Assembly (NCBI GenBank): GCA_037969585.1
Contig: JBBKXR010000050.1
Coordinates: forward strand, 1-35,104
Reading direction: 5' to 3'
Source: JBBKXR01 sp037969585
GTDB taxonomy: Bacteria > Verrucomicrobiota > Verrucomicrobiia > Verrucomicrobiales > DEV007
Length of the DNA stretch: 35,104 nucleotides
Notes under the pieces: model-generated
Told to the model about the DNA's origin: nothing
What the model saw: only the letters and a program-made list of their open reading frames with translations
Databases searched by the model: none
Shown: piece after piece, positions 25,823-32,636 of the stretch
Layout of the letters: each line of letters opens with the position of its first letter
Numbering within the stretch: position 1 is the stretch's first letter
Program-made: the position numbers and the translations under genes

Positions 25823-26596
25823 TCATAATGCCCGCGCGAAAGCGCCACCATCGACCAGCAACACCTCCCCAGTCACATAGCTCGAGGCATCGCTCGATAA
25901 AAAGATCGCCGGTCCCGCCAACTCACGCGGCTCGCCCCAGCGCTTTACTGCGGTGCGCTCGGAGAATTCCTTCTTCTCCGCTTCGCTCAGCAAACTCATC
26001 GGCAAGTCCGTCAAAATTGGGCCCGGAGCGATGCAGTTCACCGTGATTCCGTAGGGTCCTAGATCCAGTGCACTCGCTTTAGCCATGCCGATCAGCCCTG
26101 CTTTAGTCGCCGAGTAGACATTGCGCCCGGGCTTCGACCCCACCCCGAGCACCGAAGAAATGTGGATGATGCGCCCCCAGCCTCGCGCCTTCATCTGCGG
26201 CACCAAGGCCCTCGTCAGACGCATATGGGTGGTCAGATTCAGCTCAGTGATACGATCCCAGGCCTCGTCTTCGATTTCATCAATAGGCTGCGGATGATTC
26301 GAGCCTGCGTTGTTGATCAATATGTCGACCTTGCCGAATCGCTCCAGCGTCTCCTTTGCCAAGGCATCGACAGCCCCCCGGTCAAGCATGTCGACCACCA
26401 TCCACTCGATGCGAACATCCAGTCCCGTCGCAATTTCCTCCGCCGCCGACTTCAGTTCCTCTTCCGTGCGCGCCGCGATCATCACGTCAGCTCCGCACTC
26501 GGCGAGGCCACGCGCCATCGCTTTACCCAGTCCTTTGTTGCCGCCGGTCACCAGCGCGGTTCTTCCACTCAGATTAAAAAGTTCGCAGTTGCTCAT
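25823..26596 (-). CDS. SDR-family sugar-acid dehydrogenase (KduD/FabG-like)
   Basis: A protein of 257 residues. It has the nucleotide-binding motif TGGNKGLG (residues 17-24), NNAG (95-98), catalytic Ser148, Tyr161 and Lys165 (YSATK), and the closing TGEVLLVDGG. This is a classical short-chain dehydrogenase acting on a hydroxyl or keto group with NAD(P). Its resemblance to gluconate 5-dehydrogenase and 2-deoxy-D-gluconate 3-dehydrogenase types, and the divergent UxaA-like and FAH genes, suggest a 2-keto-3-deoxy sugar-acid dehydrogenase, for example for 2-keto-3-deoxyfuconate. The ATG at 26596 was chosen over 26671 because the Rossmann fold begins at the normal distance. The exact substrate is inferred. 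Confidence 0.85.
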   Translation of the reverse strand: MSNCELFNLSGRTALVTGGNKGLGKAMARGLAECGADVMIAARTEEELKSAAEEIATGLDVRIEWMVVDMLDRGAVDALAKETLERFGKVDILINNAGSNHPQPIDEIEDEAWDRITELNLTTHMRLTRALVPQMKARGWGRIIHISSVLGVGSKPGRNVYSATKAGLIGMAKASALDLGPYGITVNCIAPGPILTDLPMSLLSEAEKKEFSERTAVKRWGEPRELAGPAIFLSSDASSYVTGEVLLVDGGAFARAL

Positions 26597-26696
26597 CGGT
26601 CCATTTTCTACCGCAAGTCCGCATCGACTGCCAGCGAGTTCTCGGTTGAATCTTCCGGCATCGTTGTCCACCCTTCCTTCCTTTTCTCATTTCCTG

Positions 26697-28346
26697 ATGA
26701 ACTCGACCCTGCAACTCGATCCCGCTGACAATCTGGCGGTGGCGCTCGCCGATCTTCCGACCGGCACAGCAGTCAGCGACGTCACCATCAGCGAAGCCAT
26801 TCCCGCTAAACAGAAGTTCGCGCTGCGTGACTTCGCCGTCGGCGACACCGCCGTCATGTATGGCGTCACGGTCGGAAAATTTACCGCTCCCGTCGCCAGC
26901 GGAGGACTCATCACCACCGCCAACCTCGCGCATTCATCCGACAGCTTTTCCACTGACGAGCGCCCGTCCTACAGCTGGCAGGCACCCGATGTCAGCGATT
27001 GGCAAGGTCGCACTTTTTCCGGGTATCATCGCGCCGACGGACAGGTCGGCACCGCTAATTACTGGCTGGTGGTACCGCTGGTGTTTTGTGAAAACCGCAA
27101 CCTCGCCATGATGCGCGAGGCACTCGACAAAGCCCTTGGCTATGAGCAGTCGACTCACTACCAGGCGTTCGCCGGCGAACTCGCCAAGCTGCACCGCAAC
27201 GGCGCTGATCGGCAAAAAATTCTCGCCACCTCACTCGACGCCGCGGCAGACATCGACCCGCGCTCGCGACGCCTGTTCCCAAACATCGACGGCGTCAAAT
27301 TTCTCCAACACAGCATGGGCTGTGGCGGCACCAAAGACGACGCACGCACCTTGTGCGGACTGCTCGCCGGCTATATCACCCACCCCAACGTCGCCGGCGC
27401 CACCGTGCTCAGCCTCGGCTGCCAGAACGCCCAGACCGAAATCCTCGAAGAGGAAATCGCCCGCCGCTCTCCAGCGTCCGGTTACGACAAACCGTTGCTC
27501 GTTTTCGAGCAACAGAAATGGCCCAGTGAACGCGCCATGCTCGAGGCTGCCCTGCGCGAAACCTTTGTCGGCATCGCCGAAGCCAACCAGCTCGAACGCG
27601 CACCCGCGCCCCTCTCAAAACTCGTCCTCGGCGTTGAGTGCGGCGGCTCCGATGGCTTTTCGGGCATCTCCGCCAACCCCACGATCGGCCGCGTTTCCGA
27701 TCTCCTGACCGCGCTCGGTGGCAGCGTCATTCTATCCGAGTTCCCCGAACTGTGTGGCGTCGAGCAGGAACTCGTCAATCGCTGCGTCGACGATTTAACG
27801 GCTGATCGCTACAGTCAGCTGATGCGCACCTACGCCGCCCGCGCCGAAGCGGTCGGCTCAGGCTTCGATCAAAACCCCAGCCCCGGCAACGTCCGCGACG
27901 GTTTGATCACCGATGCCATCAAGTCTGCCGGCGCTGCAAAAAAAGGCGGCACGTCGCCGGTCACCGACGTGCTCGACTACCCCGAGTGGGTCAGCAAGCC
28001 CGGCCTTAACCTGCTTTGCACTCCAGGCGGCGACGTCGAGTCCACCACCGCAATGGCCGGAGCCCGCGCCAATGTCATGTTCTTTTCCACCGGCCTCGGC
28101 ACCCCGACCGGCAACCCTGTCTGCCCGGTCCTCAAAGTCTCCACCAACACCGAGCTCGCCACCCGCATGAGCGATATCATCGACTTCGACACTGGCGCCA
28201 TCATCCGCGGCGAAGCCACCCCCGAAACCCTCGGCAACGACCTGTTCGACCTCGCCATCCGCACTGCTTCCGGCGAATCTCAAACAAAAGCCCAACAACT
28301 CGGCCAGGACGACTTCCTCCCCTGGAAACGCGGCGTCTCACTGTAA
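26697..28346 (+). CDS. UxaA-family sugar-acid dehydratase (altronate/galactarate type)
   Basis: A protein of 549 residues with an N-terminal SAF-type domain (about residues 1-85: LDPADNLAVALADLP, IPAKQKFALRDF) and a large dehydratase domain. Marks are HSMGCGG (His205-Gly211), LSLGCQNAQ, VLGVECGGSDGFSGISANP and LCTPGGDVESTT. The family removes water from aldonates such as D-altronate or galactarate in the cytoplasm and needs a divalent metal, usually iron. The ATG at 26697 begins at the expected SAF domain; an open extension upstream to 26310 only runs through the antisense of the SDR gene. With the SDR and FAH genes it may act on a 6-deoxy-aldonate rather than altronate. Confidence 0.9.
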   Translation: MNSTLQLDPADNLAVALADLPTGTAVSDVTISEAIPAKQKFALRDFAVGDTAVMYGVTVGKFTAPVASGGLITTANLAHSSDSFSTDERPSYSWQAPDVSDWQGRTFSGYHRADGQVGTANYWLVVPLVFCENRNLAMMREALDKALGYEQSTHYQAFAGELAKLHRNGADRQKILATSLDAAADIDPRSRRLFPNIDGVKFLQHSMGCGGTKDDARTLCGLLAGYITHPNVAGATVLSLGCQNAQTEILEEEIARRSPASGYDKPLLVFEQQKWPSERAMLEAALRETFVGIAEANQLERAPAPLSKLVLGVECGGSDGFSGISANPTIGRVSDLLTALGGSVILSEFPELCGVEQELVNRCVDDLTADRYSQLMRTYAARAEAVGSGFDQNPSPGNVRDGLITDAIKSAGAAKKGGTSPVTDVLDYPEWVSKPGLNLLCTPGGDVESTTAMAGARANVMFFSTGLGTPTGNPVCPVLKVSTNTELATRMSDIIDFDTGAIIRGEATPETLGNDLFDLAIRTASGESQTKAQQLGQDDFLPWKRGVSL

Positions 28347-28352
28347 ATCTAC

Positions 28353-28387
28353 TAATTCCAATCTCCTAACTTCTACCTACTAAAACC
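28353..28387. repeat. Degenerate heptad repeat before the FAH gene
   Basis: Read in sevens ending at the ATG, the spacer is TAATTCC AATCTCC TAACTTC TACCTAC TAAAACC, which looks like decayed copies of the TAACTCC unit that is perfect at 35026-35067. The phase ends exactly at the start codon. The match is suggestive; it could also be simple pyrimidine-rich sequence. Confidence 0.35.
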
Positions 28388-29251
28388 ATGAAACTCCTCC
28401 GCCACGGCCAACCCGGACAAGAAAAACCCGGACTGCAACTTAACGACCAGGACGAAACCCGCATCGACGCCTCCGGCTTCGCACAGGACTTCGATGAAAA
28501 TTTCTTCGCAGATCCCGCCAACCTCGCAAAGCTCGGTGAATGGGCCGCCGCCAACGCCGACACCGCACCGAAACTTGCAGCCGGCACCCGTCTTGGAGCG
28601 CCACTGGCCCGCCCCTCGAAAATCATCTGCATCGGTCTGAACTTCAAAGACCACGCCGAAGAAACCGGCGCCACCCCTCCGACTGAGCCAATCATTTTCT
28701 TCAAAGCCACCAGCGCCCTTGTCGGACCGAACGACGATCTCGTCATCCCTCGCGGCGCCGAGAAAACGGACTGGGAAGTCGAGCTCGCCGTCGTCATTGG
28801 CAAAAAAGCCAGCTACGTCAACGAAGCCGACGCCGAGTCGCACATCGCCGGCTATGTGCTGCACAACGACTACAGCGAACGCGCCTTTCAGCTCGAGCGC
28901 GGCGGTCAATGGGTCAAAGGCAAGAGCTGCGACACCTTCGCCCCGGTCGGCCCGTTCATCGCCACTCCCGATGAGATCGACGACATCAACAACGTCAAAA
29001 TGTGGCTCAAGGTGAACGGCAAAACCATGCAGAACGGCACCAGCGCCAACCTGATCTTCAACATTCCACACATTATCAGCTACCTCAGTCAGTTCATGAC
29101 CTTGCTCCCCGGAGACGTCATTTCCACCGGCACCCCCGCTGGCGTCGCCATGGGCATGACCCCACAACCCTGGCTGAAACCCGGCGACGTCGTCGAACTC
29201 GGCATCGAGGGTCTAGGTTCTTCGAAACAAACTGCAGTCGCCTGTTCGTAG
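28388..29251 (+). CDS. Fumarylacetoacetate hydrolase (FAH) family protein
   Basis: A protein of 287 residues. It has a small N-terminal domain (about 1-70) and the FAH core with IGLNFKDHAEETG, KATSALVGPNDDLVIPR, the metal ligands Glu130, Glu132 (DWEVELAVVIG) and Asp161 (LHNDYSER), and GKSCDTFAPVGPFI. The overall pattern is close to the subgroup called 2-hydroxyhepta-2,4-diene-1,7-dioate isomerase/ureidoglycolate lyase, which also contains 2,4-diketo-3-deoxy-fuconate and -rhamnonate hydrolases. Next to a UxaA-like dehydratase and an SDR, the diketo-deoxy-sugar-acid hydrolase role, giving pyruvate plus lactate, fits best. The gap to the dehydratase gene is 41 bp, so they are probably cotranscribed. 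Confidence 0.88.
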   Translation: MKLLRHGQPGQEKPGLQLNDQDETRIDASGFAQDFDENFFADPANLAKLGEWAAANADTAPKLAAGTRLGAPLARPSKIICIGLNFKDHAEETGATPPTEPIIFFKATSALVGPNDDLVIPRGAEKTDWEVELAVVIGKKASYVNEADAESHIAGYVLHNDYSERAFQLERGGQWVKGKSCDTFAPVGPFIATPDEIDDINNVKMWLKVNGKTMQNGTSANLIFNIPHIISYLSQFMTLLPGDVISTGTPAGVAMGMTPQPWLKPGDVVELGIEGLGSSKQTAVACS

Positions 29252-29289
29252 TATTCAACACGTAGCCGCGAGCGTCACCGAGTGGCCCA

Positions 29290-29322
29290 GTGGACGATCC
29301 GGTGCAATATCCGGGCTCGTCC
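29290..29322. repeat. Hairpin-forming repeat between FAH and transporter genes
   Basis: GGACGA-t-CCGG (29292-29302) can pair with CCGG-gc-TCGTCC (29311-29322) around an eight-base loop. GTGGACGATCCGGTG at 29290-29304 is an exact reverse complement of 32371-32385, so this is a copy of the intergenic repeat family seen there. It lies 40 bp after the FAH stop and may also terminate transcription. The rest of 29252-29426 shows no gene. Confidence 0.5.
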
Positions 29323-29426
29323 CTTTCCAACTAGCGCACATCCGCGTTCAAGCCTCACGATCCAGACTTGCCAGCCGCGTGCGCTTGCTGTCATAACCTG
29401 CACGCGTCCAACCACCATTTTTTCCC

Positions 29427-30704
29427 ATGTCCTCTTCAACACAACGCTCACCGTTGCCCCTGTTCACCACGCTTAGCGTGATGATGTTCTTCCTGTTCTT
29501 CACTTGGGGATGCTGGTTCGCCGGGCTTGGACGCTTCATGTTCGAAGCGGGATTTTCCGGAAAGTCGATCGGTGACGCCTACTCCTGCACGCCGATTGCC
29601 GCCATCGTCACGCCATTTTTTATCGGCATCTTTGCCGACCGCTTCATGAATGCGGAAAAGCTGCAGGGCCTACTCATGATCGTCGGCGGTATCTTCATCG
29701 CCGCCGCCCCGAGCTTTGCTGATCCGGAAAACCCCGGAATTTTCATCGGCCTGCTGCTCGCCCACGCACTGTGTTTCATGCCGACGCTCGGCCTCTCGAA
29801 CACCATCTGCCTGAAGCATCTCTCCGATGCTGAACGGGACTACCCACGGGTGCGTATCTTCGCCACTCTCGGCTGGATTTTCGCCGGCCTCGCAATCAGT
29901 TTCGTGTTTAAATACGACACCTCAGTCAACCAGTGTTACGTCGCGGCAGTAGCTTCGCTGGTCATTGGTATTTACTCTTTTTTCCTGCCAAAGACTCCTC
30001 CGCCAGCACGTGGACAGAAGGTCTCGTTCGGCGATCTCGTCGGCACCGGAACCTTGCCGTATTTCAAAAAGTTCTCGTTTGCCGTATTCATGTTCGCCAG
30101 CCTTTTGGTGTGCTGCGCGTTCATGCCCTACTGGGTGAACCTCGGCGCTTTCCTCGGCCAGGCCGGCATGGAAAAAACCACCGCCTTCCTCACTTGGGGA
30201 CAGGTTGCCGAACTGCCGGTGCTGTTCTTTGTCCTACCGGTTTTCTTGAAAAAATTCGGTATCAAGTGGACCATGATCATCGGCATCCTCTGCTGGATCG
30301 TCCGTTACTTCGTGTTCGCCGCCGTCGCAGGAAGCCTCGGCGACGACACCGTCATTCAGGGCAGCCTGCTCTGGCTGGCCGCGTTCGGCGTCCTGCTGCA
30401 CGGTTTCTCCTACGATTTCGTGTTCGTCTCCGGCTACCTCTACGTCGATCGCCACGTTCACGAAAACGTGCGCGCCCAGGCACAGGGACTGCTCACCGTT
30501 TTCACTCAAGGCATCGCCTTCCTGATCAGTTCGCAGGTTCTATGCGGCTACTACTACACCAAAGTTATCGGCGAAGAAGCCACCTTCCCCGAGTGGAAAC
30601 AGTTCTGGATGTTGCCAGTGACTTACCTGGTCGTGATTCTCATTCTTTTCGCGCTGTGCTTTCACGAAAAGAAACCTATCGCCGATAAGCCCGCCGAAAG
30701 CTGA
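29427..30704 (+). CDS. MFS transporter, nucleoside:H+ symporter (NupG/XapB) family type
   Basis: A protein of 425 residues with about twelve hydrophobic helices. The N-terminal LFTTLSVMMFFLFFTWGCWF and the pattern of the first cytoplasmic loop (GIFADRFMNAEKL) are typical of the NHS family of the major facilitator superfamily, as is the later VRIFATLGWIFAGL. In E. coli such proteins import nucleosides; in PVC bacteria relatives are often near sugar genes and may carry other substrates. Following the dehydratase/FAH pair and preceding a sulfatase, import of a sugar or sugar acid is the contextual guess. The ATG at 29427 has no evident Shine-Dalgarno sequence. Confidence 0.87.
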   Translation: MSSSTQRSPLPLFTTLSVMMFFLFFTWGCWFAGLGRFMFEAGFSGKSIGDAYSCTPIAAIVTPFFIGIFADRFMNAEKLQGLLMIVGGIFIAAAPSFADPENPGIFIGLLLAHALCFMPTLGLSNTICLKHLSDAERDYPRVRIFATLGWIFAGLAISFVFKYDTSVNQCYVAAVASLVIGIYSFFLPKTPPPARGQKVSFGDLVGTGTLPYFKKFSFAVFMFASLLVCCAFMPYWVNLGAFLGQAGMEKTTAFLTWGQVAELPVLFFVLPVFLKKFGIKWTMIIGILCWIVRYFVFAAVAGSLGDDTVIQGSLLWLAAFGVLLHGFSYDFVFVSGYLYVDRHVHENVRAQAQGLLTVFTQGIAFLISSQVLCGYYYTKVIGEEATFPEWKQFWMLPVTYLVVILILFALCFHEKKPIADKPAES

Positions 30705-30724
30705 GCTAAGCGCCTAGGCCAATA

Positions 30725-32179
30725 ATGTCCGCGCGGAGCGCCACACAGACAGCGATCGCAACTGCGATCGTTCTGTCTCTGTGCTCTGCGCTCGCTCTGG
30801 CGCAAGATGAGGGCGCCGATCCCGATCGGCCGCCCAACTTCATTCTCATCTTTGTCGACAACCTCGGCTACGGGGATGTCGGCTGCTTCGGATCGCCGAA
30901 GCACCAGACACCGTACCTCGACCGAATGGCGGCGGAGGGCATGAAGCTCACGCATTGCTACGCGACCGCCGGCGTCTGCACTCCCTCGCGCGCCAGCTTG
31001 ATGACCGGCTGTTACCCGCGCCGCATTGGTCTCGATTTTCCCGCTCCCGACGGTGCAGTGCTGCGACCGATGTCACCCAATGGCCTGCATCCCGACGAAA
31101 TCACCATCGCCGAAATCCTCAAGACCAAAGGCTACGCCACGACCATCATCGGTAAGTGGCACCTCGGCGATCAGCCAGTATTTCTGCCGACGCGACAAGG
31201 CTTCGATTCCTTTCTCGGCATCCCCTACTCCGACAATGCGCACAAGCGCTCGAACCGACCGCATTGGCCCGAGCTGCCGTTGATGCAAGACGAGAAGGTC
31301 ATCGAGCAACCCGTCGACCGCGACTACCTGACCAAGCGTTACACCGAGCGCGCCATCGAGTTCATGACTGAAAAGCGCGATCAACCATTCTTCATCTACC
31401 TGCCGCACGCCATGCCCGGCTCGACCACTACGCCTTATTCAAGTCCCGCCTTCAAAGGCAAATCCGAGAATGGCGATTGGGGCGACAGCGTTGAAGAACT
31501 CGATTGGTCGACCGGAGAAATCATCGCTGCCCTGAAGCGCCTCGACCTCGACGACAACACGTTGATGATCTGGATGTCCGATAACGGAGCGCCGAAACGC
31601 AAGCCGCTACAGGGCATCAATCTGCCGATGGGTGGTTGGGGCTACACAACTCGCGAGGGCGGACAGCGCGTCCCTTGCATCGCCCGCTGGCCGGGAAAAA
31701 TCCCCGCCGGAAAAGAGTGCGCTGAAGTGGCCGTGACCTTCGATTTTTTGCCGACCTTCGCCAAGCTCGCCGGCGCCGATGTGCCGACTGATCGCGTGAT
31801 CGACGGTCGCGACATCTGGCCACTGCTGGCTGGCGAAAAAAATGCCAAGTCACCGCACGAAGCGTTCTACTACTACTACCTCGACCAGTTGCAGTGCGTC
31901 CGCTCCGGTGAGTGGAAGTTGCGCCTACCACTGAAAAAGAAATTTGGTAATCTCAGCCGAAATCGTCCGACACCGGACACGTTGGCCCTGTTCAACGTCG
32001 CCGACGATCCGCTTGAGTCGAAGAACCTCGCCGCGGAGCACGCCGACATCGTCGCTCGACTCACCGACTACGCTGAACGCGCCCGCGAAGATCTCGGCGA
32101 CTGGGATCGCCCCGGCAAAAACAACCGCCCAATCGGAAAGATCTCTGGCAAACCGAAGCCACAGATGATGAGCCAGTAG
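30725..32179 (+). CDS. Secreted sulfatase (arylsulfatase family, Cys-type)
   Basis: A protein of 484 residues with a signal peptide (residues 1-27). The sulfatase signature VCTPSRASLMTG places the formylglycine-precursor cysteine at Cys85 in a canonical C-x-P-x-R. Metal-binding elements include FVDNLGYGD near residues 44-51, where the usual second Asp is Asn46, and MSDNGAPKR near residue 286. GKWHLGD is also present. It hydrolyses sulfate esters, most likely on a polysaccharide, outside the cytoplasm after activation by a formylglycine-generating enzyme that is not in the window. It follows the transporter by 20 bp and is probably in the same operon. Confidence 0.93.
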   Translation: MSARSATQTAIATAIVLSLCSALALAQDEGADPDRPPNFILIFVDNLGYGDVGCFGSPKHQTPYLDRMAAEGMKLTHCYATAGVCTPSRASLMTGCYPRRIGLDFPAPDGAVLRPMSPNGLHPDEITIAEILKTKGYATTIIGKWHLGDQPVFLPTRQGFDSFLGIPYSDNAHKRSNRPHWPELPLMQDEKVIEQPVDRDYLTKRYTERAIEFMTEKRDQPFFIYLPHAMPGSTTTPYSSPAFKGKSENGDWGDSVEELDWSTGEIIAALKRLDLDDNTLMIWMSDNGAPKRKPLQGINLPMGGWGYTTREGGQRVPCIARWPGKIPAGKECAEVAVTFDFLPTFAKLAGADVPTDRVIDGRDIWPLLAGEKNAKSPHEAFYYYYLDQLQCVRSGEWKLRLPLKKKFGNLSRNRPTPDTLALFNVADDPLESKNLAAEHADIVARLTDYAERAREDLGDWDRPGKNNRPIGKISGKPKPQMMSQ

Positions 32180-32184
32180 CCCGG

Positions 32185-32390
32185 CAGTGTGATACCGCCG
32201 TCTCGGCGGTTCGGTGCATTGATCGATCGTCCAGCTCGGACTGGCGAGACGCCAGTATCACACTGCTCGTCCATATCCGGTAAAGCCGTAGCCCGTCACG
32301 TGATACCGCAGTTTCGGCGTTCGCAGTGGACGAGAGCCGTCCAGTTTGGAACCGGCGGGACGCTCGACCTCACCGGATCGTCCACGGCTA
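32185..32390. repeat. Two tandem, diverged palindromic repeat units between convergent sulfatase genes
   Basis: Unit 1 has arms at 32185-32209 and 32241-32265 that match at about 21 of 25 positions as reverse complements (outer 11 bases CAGTGTGATAC perfect). Unit 2 (about 32300-32385) restarts with GTGATACCGC and repeats CGTCCAG...GG..CGGCG.GACGC with changes; it also has perfect arms GTGGACGA (32326-32333) and TCGTCCAC (32378-32385). The block fills the space between the stop at 32179 and the convergent stop at 32403. It may serve as a bidirectional terminator and looks like a REP-type or miniature mobile repeat. No gene is seen in it. Confidence 0.65.
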
Positions 32391-32402
32391 CCTCGACTCT
32401 AA

Positions 32403-32618
32403 CTAACGCCCAAACCCCTGACGGCGGGCATACAAAACCGCAAATGCGATAGCGATCACCAGCAACGTGATCCACACCGAGTAGACGAAGGTCTTGGCCA
32501 GCCCCGCCCAGCGCTTCTCCGAAGCCACGCTCGGTTCCTCTCGCTTTTCCCATGAGCGCGGCTCGCTGGGCGGTAGCTTTCTCTCATCGCTGACTTTTGG
32601 TTGGTCTTCTGACATCAC
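32403..32618 (-). CDS. Small C-terminally anchored membrane protein
   Basis: A protein of 71 residues with a polar, Pro/Glu/Lys-rich N-terminal half and one hydrophobic segment at about residues 45-64 (VYSVWITLLVIAIAFAVLY), then RRQGFGR. The basic residues after the segment suggest that the C-terminus, and perhaps a tail-anchored topology, faces the cytoplasm. A second Met two residues in is an alternative start. It begins 18 bp after the stop of the sulfatase gene on the same strand, so it is probably cotranscribed. I know no family for it. Confidence 0.6.
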   Translation of the reverse strand: MMSEDQPKVSDERKLPPSEPRSWEKREEPSVASEKRWAGLAKTFVYSVWITLLVIAIAFAVLYARRQGFGR

Positions 32619-32636
32619 AACAAAATCGCTAATAGC

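Noticed and set aside
26310..26696. In-frame upstream extension of the UxaA-like gene
   Set aside because: The extension is Ser/Pro-rich and runs antisense to the SDR gene; the SAF domain begins right after the ATG at 26697.
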